Assembly: GCF_030867145.1 (NCBI RefSeq)
Contig: NC_134434.1
Coordinates: 5,394,001 to 5,458,000 of the forward strand
Length of the DNA stretch: 64,000 bases
Direction: 5' to 3'
DNA from: Opisthocomus hoazin
Taxonomy: Eukaryota; Chordata; Aves; Opisthocomiformes; Opisthocomidae
The translations under genes were made by a program, and so were the position numbers. Of this stretch, positions 49,401 to 59,021 are shown one piece after another. Every line of letters begins with the position of its first letter. The first letter of the stretch is position 1. Below the pieces are notes generated by a model. It was not told where the DNA came from and searched no databases. It saw only the letters and a program-made list of their open reading frames with translations.

Positions 49401-52400
49401 AACTTCTTGCAAGAAAAAAAATGGGCAAATTGAGGGGAGCCTGATGCACACAGAAACCCACCGCAGCAGCCATGGAAGCCAAAATCAACCTCTCCCACTG
49501 ACACAGGCAGGAAGAGCAGGCAGCTCTGCTGAAAGCCATGTGGTGAAGTGGGATTTCAGGAGGCCCTGCAAAACTGATGGCAAAACCATAGCGTTCGGGG
49601 ATGGCTAACCTCTAACCTTGTGTGATTCAGGTCTTACAAAATCAAAAAACTAGGCAAAAATTCGAACACAAAATACTGCATCCTGACTACCTATGCACTT
49701 GCCTTTGGGGTTATCAGTTTTCAAGGGGTTGTTCTTTAATTGGAAACTGCTGTTTAATGGAGATTGAAGAGCCTTGCATAATCCCACGACTCCAGGAGGT
49801 CAGGCTTTAGGAGTTCCTGTAGAAACACGCAGGGACTGACAGTGAAACCTTCATGTAACAGAGAAAATTCCTGAAATCACACCACTGTGCTGGTGAGGTC
49901 TGTGCTCCCAACTCACTCTCATCTTCAGCATGTCACCTGCTCTTGGAAAAAGCAATAGGCAGTGGCTGCCCTGCGGGAACCCCAAGGGCAGGCCTGGGGC
50001 CAGGGCTAATGCTGGAAGCTGAGTCGCCGTGCCAAAAATGTTCAGCCTGACCCAAATGGCAGAGACAGAGGCACGCAAGGATTTCCCGTGGCCACACAGC
50101 TGTCTGGGTGGCAGAGCAGAGCTGCCCTGTGCTTTCCCTTTAGCCCATGCTGTCTCTCAGGTGCCTGGAAATTACTAAGTGAATTTAAGGGTGTGCTAGT
50201 TTGCAAATAGGTGGAGAGTCTGGTGTTTGGAAACCAATTCTTAGCTCCTTCTGCTGCTTCTTGCATCAGCCCCCAAGCCCGAGCCTCCTCCTTCCCCAGG
50301 CCGCGATGTGGGAGGTGCACCCAGAAGTGCCCTTGGGACTGGGGTGCAGGTACAGATGTTGGGACAAATCCATGTGAGGGAACCCCAGGAGAGCGAAAAC
50401 ATCTGCTCCACAGAGCAGAGCCCAGCCTGCCCAAGAGGCGCAGAGGTTCTCGGAGGAGATGGGCATCTGCAACAGCCTTGGCTTTCTGGGGGTTAAGACA
50501 AAATCCTGCTGTGCTGGATGACTCAGAGCAGGTAGCAGGGAGCGCAGTGGCATGGGGGGAGAGGCACCGAGCGGTGACTCAGGCTCCCCTACCCCTTCCC
50601 CCTTACACAGCGGCACGTTTAGCCTGCCTTGCCATCAGCATCAGCTGCGGTCACATCGCAGGGACAGGCTGGGATGGGAACAGGGCAGAGGAAGGGTATG
50701 CTGTGCAGAAGCACCGGAGCCTTGCCCACCACCAGAAAGGCTGCCTGGAGTTATCCCAGGGCAAGGAAACAGGGCAGGACTGCGACTGCATCTGGGACTG
50801 CACACTTGTTTAATAAGTGCTCCCTCTCCTGGGCCATGGCCACACTGTCCCAGAGAAAATTCTAGTGCTTTGGCAAACTGGAAGGTATCTCAGGCTGGGC
50901 AGACTCCTAGAGTGGGCAGTGACCTTACCTCGGCTCCAGATGGTCCCAGTTCTACATGGCAACTGCTGCCCAACTCCAAAAAGCACTAGGCACTCAATGA
51001 AGATATCATGGTTGAACACCCCCATGCTGTCTCTGCCCACCAAGATACAGTGTCATGCTCTCCCTGGGTAGAAGCTCATCTTCTCCCTTACGCCTGTCCC
51101 TTGGGGACCTAAAAACTGGGGAAGGATGCTGGGAAGAGATTTGGCCGTTCAAAATCCTGCCAATACAGAGCCCAATATGATTTAGAGGAATTGGCTGTCA
51201 CCAAGGGGGTTTTGTGCTGTGCTGGGAGCTTCTGAAGGCCAGAAGGGAAAGCCTGTGTCAGCTTCGCATCAGCCTCCAACTCCAGGGGCTTCAAGAGCAG
51301 AAGAGATTTAAAAGAAAAAAAATAAATAATGCAGTTTCCTTCAAAGAGTAAAAAGGTGCAGGATGTACCCAAGGGATGAAGAGAAAAGGTTTCTCCAGGG
51401 TATGAATGACTCAGAAATGGCATTTTCTGTATTCTAATAAGGGAGTCAAGTCAGAGGTAATTTATTCATGGCAAGCTGATGCAGTTGCTATGGAGAGCAT
51501 AATAGGAAGAAACTCTTTATAATGCATAGTGTATTGAGGAGGAAAGCATTTGTCAAAGATAAAACCTTGGTGTGAGGATAAAAGCGGGAAATGGTGATTA
51601 GGAACATTAAAAAAAAAAAAAAGCTGTCTGCAAGCACTTTCACTGAAGCTGTGAAAGGCAGGGTCTGATCTCATCCTGCTCCGCTTAGCTCCAGGTGGGG
51701 AGAGGACTAATCCCTGCTCAGGGCTTCCCATCCACCAGACATCAGCCCAGGAGGGCCCAGCACCCCAGGAAGCAGGTCCACTGGAAGCCATAAGCCCGTA
51801 GAAGCTTCATCAGTTCAAACATGGAGGAACTTAGAAAACAACAGCAAACGAGGCATCCCCGGTAACATACCCAGACAAACCCAGCCACCCTGTCCAGGCT
51901 TCTCCTGGGGCTCTCCCAGGAGAGGCTCAGCCCCGTGTGCCACATGGGAAACCCATCAAGGTGAGTCCGTGGGAGCTGCTCTCCAAAGCACCTTCCCAAT
52001 ATCCTAGGAGACATCACTGGTGCCCTGGTAATGAAAGGGCACCTCACACCACAGCTTCTGGGTTTAACAGTCCTGTTTTCAGCAAGCCCACTGTCTCATA
52101 CTGAAGATGACCTCCCCTGAATAAAGTTTTGGGGACTCCCGGTATCAGATGAGGATATCAGACCCTTTCGCTGCAGTGCACATATTTTATGCTGGTCCTC
52201 GTGGCATTGTTGTGGTGACAAGGAGCGAATGTCACAAGGTGCTGTACAGATGGGGCATGCAAAGATCTCCAATCCAAGCTCTGCTGTCTGCCAAAACAGG
52301 AGAGGTGGAGGCAGGAGCAGAGGGAATCTGGGAGATAGTGCTGGTGAAGGCTGGTCGGTGGGGTGCTGCACAAGAAAGGCTGAGAGTAGCACAAGCGGTT

Positions 52401-53382
52401 TGAGCTTGGCTTTCTGCTCTGCTAAGCCAGTGGGCACTGCAGCTCCCCGCTGCCAACGCATGGTGAAAAGGCTGCGCAGGAAGGGGCTTTCACTGGGTGC
52501 AAGAGCGGTGGGAGATCCCCCAAACCCCCCTGAGTCCTCTGCCGTTTGGTTGACCCTCCTTGGGCTCAGCCACTACTTCTGCTGATCAGTAATAATAAAA
52601 GCCGGTGGTGTCTTCTCCTTCACTCACAACCCTGCAGGAAGCAGTAGCTTTGCTCACAGCATTCGGGAGAATCCCACAGCTGCCTACGGGGGAAGGCAAA
52701 ACCCCAGGGATTTTATTATGGGCTGCGCCTTCTATCCCTGCTGCGGAAGGGCAGCACCTCCTCGGGAACGCCGAAACACCGTGAAGCCGAAGGGACAGGG
52801 GCAGCCCCTCGCCGTCACCTGTGCCTAACAAGCAGGAAGATTACTGATGACTTCACTTGCTCCCTGGAGCCCCTCTGTCATCTGTGTGACAAAATGTCAT
52901 ATGATGGAGAATTCTCAGTCAGACTGGGAAGTCAGCCAGTGCTTCCCCTTGGAAATGTCTGTCTCCAGTTATTCATAACGATAATAAACTTTAATTGCTT
53001 GAAGTGCTGGTCCTGGTGCCCAGCACCTGCCTCAGACTGCTCTCCCCAAAATGGTGGGTTTTTTTTTTTAATTCCAGGCAGCACAGTCCAGCCACTGGAG
53101 GACAAGGGGACACACAGCTCTGCAGCTCTGCTTGTGGGAAAGAGCTGGCCACTGTCACTTCCAACACAGAATCTGCCCCAGCTCCCGGCTCTGCAGCAAG
53201 TACTTGAAATTCAGACATGCTGAAACCCTCCTGGTTGCTCATCTGGTGGGTTCCCATGCTCTGCTGGGGACCAGCAGCTCCTCCAGCCCAGGGGATGCAA
53301 GGGTGGACAGGACTTTTCCAGAGAGGACCCTTGCCTGCTGGAGGAAGTGCTGAGCTCCCTCACCTCACAAGCAGGTACAAGC

Positions 53383-53426
53383 CCCACTCCCAGGCAAGAT
53401 TTGTCCCACTCCCAGGCAAGACTTAT
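53383..53426. repeat. Two-copy 22-bp direct repeat
   Basis: CCCACTCCCAGGCAAG occurs twice with a 22-bp period. The last four bases of each unit differ. It lies about 1.1 kb upstream of CCDC42. Confidence 0.85.
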
Positions 53427-53802
53427 CCTTGCCAAGGTCCAGAAACTGCTCCAGAAGACCAGGTTTAATCTGCCCGACCTGTCAGGGTGGGAACAGCCCC
53501 ATGAGGACCTCGGGATGGACAGAGGGGAAGTGACCCATCACTGATGTGACCAATTTGAACCTCATTAACAGAATCCAGGCTATTCACCGCTTTGCCTTGG
53601 GTCATTTGTCTCTAAATGAAGCATCTCTCATATAACCAATGGTCCCTTCCTGGGCCACACATCTTCTCACAATTTAAAGTGCCAGATGGCTCTGGCAGAC
53701 TTTCCCCAGCTCCTACTAGTTTGTAACAAGCAAGCGGTGACATCTGCCTGAAAACAGTTTCCCTGATGCAAGTCAGGGTTGTAACAAACACGAAGACTTC
53801 CA

Positions 53803-53823
53803 CCCCCCCCACCCCCCCACCGC
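53803..53823. repeat. C-rich low-complexity tract
   Basis: Two runs of seven or more C separated by single A bases form a short C-rich tract in non-coding DNA upstream of CCDC42. Confidence 0.85.
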
Positions 53824-54125
53824 CTTCCCCGAGAGAGTCACACCCTTTGCCCCCAAGCAGGTCACCTCACTCAAATGCCTTGTTCCGGCGAAAAACAAAA
53901 ATAATTTTAAAACCCCCCAGTTTTTAGGGAATGGTAGACCTCAGTCCCACACAGAGAGGGAACCACGGGCAGTGCAGTGATCAAGCATCCCTGAGGATGT
54001 GCCTCAGTTAAACTCTCTTTCCATCTAGTGTTTTGGGAAAGAAGGAGCAAGCTCCTGCCCTGAGCTCTAAAACAGTGGGATGTGGATGTCGGGGGGCTGA
54101 AAGGACAGCAGAGGTCACAGGGCAC

Positions 54126-54490
54126 AGAGGCTGATTTTCAGCATAGGAAGAACCAGAGAAAATGAAAGGAAGGGAAAGAAATCGGCTTTTGTTCAGGTTT
54201 CCTTCAGTGCTGATGAGTCCTGGTCCTCGACATGGTAGTCAGCCCCCCTCATTGTTGTGGGGGCACACCCAGCTTCAGTTGCCAAGTAGCCACCCAAGAA
54301 TTTTCCAACTGCCCCTGGCAACCATTCCATGCCAGCTGGCCACCAGCAGCTAGTGGCCACAGGTACAACCAGGGCAAGGAGGGTCCTGGCAAAGAGGTGG
54401 CAAGAGGCACCCAGGGGCTCTTTCCCTGCCTGACTGCCACTTGCCCGCACTGCAAAGCCCTCCGGCTTGCAGGGCAGCTCCTGGGCTGAC
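54126..54490 (+). promoter_or_regulatory. Probable CCDC42 5' UTR/promoter region
   Basis: This stretch lies directly upstream of the first in-frame ATG. It has no TATA box at a convincing distance and only modest CpG content. GTTGCC (54278-54283) and GGCAAC (54317-54322) resemble half-sites of the RFX X-box found at many ciliary genes, but no full consensus X-box is present. The call is inferred from position. Confidence 0.35.
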
Positions 54491-54553
54491 ATGGGAGAGG
54501 AGCAGTGCTGGGAGGACCTGGGCTCTCTGGGCTCCTCTGGTGTGATGGCCACC

Positions 54554-54621
54554 ATGGATGATGAGGACCTGGAAGCCTACTACCTCACACAGTACAGGCA
54601 GAAGCTCCTGCCCTTGCTCAG
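54554..54621 (+). CDS. CCDC42: CCDC42 exon 1 (coding part)
   Basis: It encodes the acidic N-terminal motif DDEDLEAYYLTQYRQKLL. The donor is AG/GTGAGG at 54622, and the exon ends in phase 2. The upstream in-frame ATG codons at 54491 and 54545 lie in the same open frame, which is closed by a TGA at 54431. Confidence 0.82.
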
Positions 54622-57600
54622 GTGAGGGGGATCCTTCATCCACCTCCATCCCCTCCGTCCTCTTCCCCCATCTCCTCCAACCCTCCTTCCCCCACTGCGG
54701 CAAACTCCCATCCCTTATTTCCACCACTTCAGTCTCTGCTTGTACTTCCCTGCCCCAACCCTGTTCCTCCCTGCAACACCCCTTGCTCTATCAGTGGGGT
54801 CCCTGCTGGGGAGAGGTGGACATGCCATGCTACCAGATGGGATCTGAGACAGTGCTGGGTTGCTCTGCCCCATCACCCCACCCAGGACACAGTCAGGACA
54901 GGGCAATCCAACACGCTGCCAAGGTACTGGACCCAGCGTGTAACCTCAAGGAAAACTTCTGTGGCAGGAAACTCAGACTGACAGAGGAGGACTCCCCGTC
55001 TACACTTGTTCACCTCCAGGAGACGAAGAAACAACTCCAACAGATGGAAAAGGCTCTGGAGGAGAAGAAACTGGTGAGAAAGATGGGAGGGTGATGGGGC
55101 ATGGTTGGGAGCTCTTGTGGTTTTTTGCAGGACATCAGCAGGCAGCTGCCTGGCTCCAGGTGTGGGCAGCCATGTCACAATCACTCTGCTGCTGCCAGGC
55201 CTTCAAGGAGGGGATGAAAGCCATAGCCTGCCGGTGGAGAGACCTCCATGACAAGGAGGCTCAGCTGAAAACCTACATAGAGAAATCTGGGACGATTATA
55301 GAGGTACACCTGCTCCTGATTAGCTTGGCTGACATGATCCTGAGCCATATCACCACCTGCTCCTCCTTTCCCTTGGGGAGACAGTCTTGGGCCACTGCAT
55401 CTGTCCAGGCCTCTCTTGAGCCTGGTAGTGTGAGGAACAGGACTGGCAGGACACAGGGTTTCATACCACAGATGTGGAAAGCCTGGTAGCACTTGGGTGG
55501 GGGAAAGCTTGTCCTGTACCCGTGTGATCTCCTGAGGGCCCCAAGCATCCCCTCAGAAGGGTCTCAGCCTGTCCTCACTGTTGACACCCAGGTGTCTTCC
55601 TGGAACAGATATCAGTAGGTCTGAAAATCAGAGTGCCGTCCTAGGTGCCTGTCTTCAAGACAAAACAGTCAATGCAAGAGGCATGGCCCTGTTATACGGG
55701 GAGTGAAAATGCTCCCAGGGATGCACCAATACGGGTCTCTCCTCTGTGAGGGTATCTCCTCCCAGTGCTGTTGAGTGACCTAGATCCATCTTCCCTTGCC
55801 TTCCTTTCTCCCTGTGTGTGTGTGTGTGCACATGTGTGTGTCTTTTGGTGGGGGAACATCACCAGGAAAGGGAAAAGATGAGAGTCCAAGCTCTGAACAA
55901 AGCCATCAAAGAGAGAGAAGTGAAGATGCAAAAGGAGACTGAGCTTTTGAGAGCTAAGAGGGAACTGGAAGCCCTGAAAAATCAGCATCAGAAACTCTAC
56001 AACAGAGTGCAGAAGTACTCCATCTTCAAGAAATATCTGGATGATGTGGTGAAGATCTCACAGGTGAGTTTGGACATGAGAGAGACAGGTCATGGCCTCA
56101 AGGAGGGCCTTATGTGGTTGTTAAACCTAGAGGAGATAAGGTAAGTCCAGGGAAATCATAACACAGACGTCAGGTGGGATGGGAAGAGGTTCCCTGCGAC
56201 CAAAGTGAGCGAAGGGGACCAGAATTAGGGGTGGAGAACTGGAAAAGCAGGTGAAGGCTTGAGAAAAGCAAAGAAAAAATGTTCAAAGGGGGAAAAGCAC
56301 AGGGCTGAGGGGAATGGGGACCCCTGTGTGTCACTGTTTTGTGTCACTTTGATGGTTTGGGAGAATTGAAAAGCTTCCTGGCAATCAAAATTCAGGCAGT
56401 TGTCAAAAAAGCTGTGCCCTCTCTCAAGGATGCCCAAGCACCACTCCATGCATCGCTTATACTCCTGCAGTCCCAGCTGCCCCACTCCCACGTCTCGGGG
56501 ACTCGGCGCTGGCAGTTGCAGTTGTGCTTTGTGTTTTTTCAGAGCACTGCTCACCTGGGGAAGAGGTGCAATATCTCCCCTTGCTTATGGCGGTGACAGC
56601 TCTGGGACTGGCACAGTGAGATGTCATCACACTGGGAATGTGGCAATGCTCACAAAACAATTGGGGCAATAGTCTCATCAAGAAGGGAAGATCCTTCAGC
56701 TGGGGGAGGTGTCACTCCTGGTCAGGGTGGGGTGCCAAAGAGCATGAGACTTGCAGTCATGGTGAGGGGAGGGCAGGGGGATTACTAACACCAGGAGCTC
56801 TGCGCTGCAGTTTGAGGAGATGGAGGATGTCATTTGGCGCTACAAGACGCTGGTGAAGATGCACAATGACCTGCTGCACGCACAACATAAGAACAAGGAA
56901 ATGACTGAGCAAGCCAAGGTGCTCCTGGACCAGTACACAGCAGAGAAAGAAGCTGAGATCTTGCAGTACAAAACTGAACTGGTGCAGCTCCAACTACATT
57001 TTGATCAGGCTCGAAGTGACGTCCTCCTCTGGGTAAGGAAATGTGGGGCGGGCAGGCAAAGACCTCCAAGGCCTGGCTGTGTCAAGACAAGCTGATGGCT
57101 CGTCTCTAAGCCATGGGCTCATGGCAAGGCCCAGCAGCAGTCTTTTTGATTGGAGGAGATGCCTAATTTCATCCCTCCAAGGGGTTATAGAATGAAGAAT
57201 GACAGACAAGGTCTGGAGCAGGTTACATCAGGGGTTAAAACAAGGCCCTCGCAAAGCCATCATAATCTTTCACTTCTTGCTTGAAGTCATAGTCAAAAGA
57301 GATCAGCTAACCAGGCTTTGGGGAGGTCTGCCTTGGCACAAAACCCAAGCATACTCCACCATGTGCCCACTGGTTTTGTCTAGCCAGGTCCTACTTATTT
57401 CCATTCACTATTCCTTGCAGCATAATCACTGTAATGGGGCTTCAGCATGGCATGCCTCGTGGTCTCCACTGTTCACGGCTCAGGCCTCAGATTGAAGTTG
57501 GTTTTGCTGAGTTTTGTCATTTGTTTTCATCCTTTGCACAGCATCTGCCCACCAGGGCTCACCCCTTCTCCTCCCCCCTTACCATTCCAAAAGTGACCAG

Positions 57601-58794
57601 ACTGGTGGTAAACTAGGCTGTAATGAGGCACATCAATATGTAGCCATGGCTCGGTGTGCAGGAATGCCCTCAGCTCTGCTGGCCTCTGCTCCCTTTGCAT
57701 CACTCTGAGAGGGCCTTGACAAATTCCCGTATTGTACACTCCAGGCTTCAGGAGCTGGGCCCCATCAGGCAAAGCTGGAAAGCACCTGATCTGCAAGGGT
57801 GGCAGTGGGATGTGCTGCTCCCAGGGTACCAGCTATCACTGCTAGAGTGAGGGCTGCAGGAGCTGGCAGAGACATGGGGAGGTTCCTAGGGCAAGAAGCA
57901 CCTGTGGTGGTTCCTGGATCTGCTTCCACCACACCAAGCTCAACCACCTCCACCATAGCCCTGGGCAAGGACAGGTTCTTCCGAGCAAAACAGAGGAGTG
58001 TGGAAGTTAAGGTCTCCGAGCCAGGGTCTCTGGTGCTGAAGCAGCATCTTTACTAGGGCATGTTCCCATGCTGCATGTCTCCTCTCCTCTCAGGAAACTC
58101 GCTGGGCCGACATCCAGAACATGACTGCCAAGAAAAACCAGGAACTGGCGACCATCAAGTTGGCCATCCTCAGCCTCTCCCAGTGCATAAGCATGCAGCT
58201 GAAAGCAAAATTGAACATGCCGGTGGATGACAGCCACAGACAACTGGACATGGTAGACGTGGTAGAGCCAAGCCAGACCCCTTCTCCCTGCCCAGAAAGA
58301 GGAGCAGTGATGACCCTTAGCTGCCCAAAGGGAGAGGGGAGCGCAGTGAAATCAATGTGCCCAACACACACCTGCCTTTTCACCTGGGCTCTCTTGGGCA
58401 TGGGGAATGGGCAGACAACACCATGCAAACCCGTCTTTTCCAAGGAAGCAGAGCAGGGTGTAGGTCCCCATGGAGGCAGAAGGAGTGAAACCCAGGCAGG
58501 CTGGGGCACGGGATGCAGGGCGTGCAGATCAACCCGTAGCCAAGGTTTGGTTTCATTCACCCTTGCCCTGAACTCAGACTCATCTATGAAAGCCCATTCT
58601 GGTGGTGCAGATCCAGCAAGGCAAATGCCTACCCTCCTGCTCTGTTTGATTACTGAAATTTGCCCTCCAAAAGGGCCAACAAGCTCCCCTCTTCCTCCTG
58701 TTCACACCCCTGCTCTGAGCTCTGCCATCTCTCTTCCCCACCCTAGATTCAGCAGTATATCCAAGACCACATAGACATCCTTACGGAGGTGTAA
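54554..58794 (+). CDS. CCDC42: CCDC42, coiled-coil domain-containing protein 42 (seven exons)
   Basis: Seven exons join in frame: 54554-54621, 54968-55073, 55199-55303, 55866-56063, 56811-57032, 58094-58252 and 58747-58794. The product is 301 residues (mammalian CCDC42 is about 316). All introns have GT-AG ends. Intron 1 is phase 2 and the rest are phase 0. The protein is almost entirely charged alpha-helical coiled coil, with no signal peptide or membrane segment. Diagnostic stretches are DDEDLEAYYLTQYRQKLL (N-terminus), KEAQLK, FKKYLDDVV, RYKTLV, DEIL-like EAEILQYKTEL, RWADIQN and HRQLDM/IQQYIQD, which match mammalian CCDC42 better than its paralogue CFAP73. From family knowledge, CCDC42 is needed for sperm head-tail coupling and flagellum formation and sits at the manchette and basal body. 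I chose the start at 54554 because it lies in a perfect GCCACCATGG context and aligns with the mammalian N-terminus. In-frame ATGs at 54545 and 54491 could extend it by 3 or 21 residues. The stop at 58792 removes the usual charged tail. Confidence 0.9.
54968..55073 (+). CDS. CCDC42: CCDC42 exon 2
   Basis: This 106-nt exon encodes RKLRLTEEDSPSTLVHLQET and then a lysine/glutamine-rich helix. The acceptor at 54966-54967 (CTGTGGCAG) restores the phase and gives the same spacing to the SPS motif as in mammalian CCDC42. In-phase acceptors at 54891-54892 and 54900-54901 would add about 25 residues that have no counterpart, so I prefer the shorter exon. The donor is CTG/GTGAGA. Confidence 0.75.
55199..55303 (+). 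CDS. CCDC42: CCDC42 exon 3
   Basis: This 35-codon, phase 0-0 exon encodes AFKEGMKAIACRWRDLHDKE followed by AQLKTYIEKSGTIIE. The RW-L--KEAQLK--I-KS pattern is the conserved core of the family. The acceptor is CTGCTGCCAG and the donor GAG/GTACAC. Confidence 0.88.
55813..55841 (+). repeat. TG dinucleotide repeat beside the exon 4 acceptor
   Basis: Eight TG units (55813-55828) and a second shorter TG run lie 25-50 nt upstream of the AG at 55864-55865, inside intron 3 of CCDC42. Confidence 0.9.
55866..56063 (+). CDS. CCDC42: CCDC42 exon 4
   Basis: This 66-codon, phase 0-0 exon encodes a highly charged coiled coil that ends in YSIFKKYLDDVVKISQ, equivalent to the YYIFNKYLEKVV segment of mammalian CCDC42. 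The donor CAG/GTGAGT is strong. The acceptor (CATCACCAG) is preceded by a TG dinucleotide repeat and a G-rich stretch, so its polypyrimidine tract is poor. Confidence 0.9.
56811..57032 (+). CDS. CCDC42: CCDC42 exon 5
   Basis: This 74-codon, phase 0-0 exon encodes FEEMEDVIWRYKTLVKMHND and continues to a FDQARSDVLLW end. These match FEEI-EVI-RYKTLV and FDRARSNVIFW of mammalian CCDC42. The acceptor is TGCGCTGCAG and the donor TGG/GTAAGG. Confidence 0.92.
58094..58252 (+). CDS. CCDC42: CCDC42 exon 6
   Basis: This 53-codon, phase 0-0 exon encodes ETRWADIQNMTAKKNQELAT and continues to DDSHRQLDM. Its length equals the corresponding mammalian segment. The acceptor CCTCTCAG is strong. The donor ATG/GTAGAC is weak, and a second in-frame donor, GTAGAG, lies 9 nt downstream at 58262. 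Confidence 0.9.
58747..58794 (+). CDS. CCDC42: CCDC42 exon 7 (terminal, early stop)
   Basis: It encodes IQQYIQDHIDILTEV and then TAA at 58792-58794. The acceptor is CCACCCTAG. The reading frame continues after the TAA with RKERQNHQ to a TGA at 58819-58821. That stretch resembles the KKKEQQ-type tail of mammalian CCDC42, so the coding tail looks decayed rather than absent. Confidence 0.85.
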   Translation: MQQYIQDHIDILTEV

Positions 58795-59015
58795 CGGAAG
58801 GAGAGGCAGAACCACCAGTGAGCAGCTATACCTACGGAGCTGTAAGGGACATGCCAACATGACATGCTTTGCCAGCAAAGGCTCAGCAGGTTGGGAAGCG
58901 AAAGAGGAGGACAGAGGACACGACAGATATTGGAGACTCCACTGTAGGTTACACCAGTGAAGCTTCATACCTTTCTGGCTCTTCTGTCACACACAGTTGC
59001 TAACACGTTTATGCT

Positions 59016-59021
59016 ATTAAA
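59016..59021 (+). terminator. Poly(A) signal ATTAAA of CCDC42
   Basis: This is the first ATTAAA/AATAAA hexamer after the stop codon, about 220 nt downstream. A GT/T-rich stretch (GTGTCTCTTT) starts about 20 nt beyond it, as expected of a cleavage region. The call is by position and motif only. Confidence 0.55.

Larger units (their letters stand above)
40447..54125. other. Non-coding region upstream of CCDC42
   Basis: No exon was recognised. A 288-codon frame at 40813-41679 has low-complexity, non-domain composition and no splice context, so I do not call it. AT-rich islands lie at about 42970-43070, 45140-45240, 48960-49140 and 51430-51620. Short A or T runs occur near 47380, 51610 and 53058. 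Confidence 0.55.

Noticed and set aside
54893..54967. Longer exon 2 using acceptors at 54891-54892 or 54900-54901
   Set aside because: These keep the frame but add about 25 residues with no counterpart in the mammalian protein. The acceptor at 54966-54967 gives the conserved spacing.
56339..56596. Possible extra exon in intron 4
   Set aside because: The open frame has no phase-compatible acceptor and donor, and the exon 4 to exon 5 junction already matches the family exactly.
54554..58794. CFAP73 (the CCDC42 paralogue) as the identity of the gene
   Set aside because: The RYKTLV, KYL--VV and HRQLDM/IQQ-IQD segments and the 53-codon exon 6 fit CCDC42. CFAP73, as I recall it, differs at these positions.
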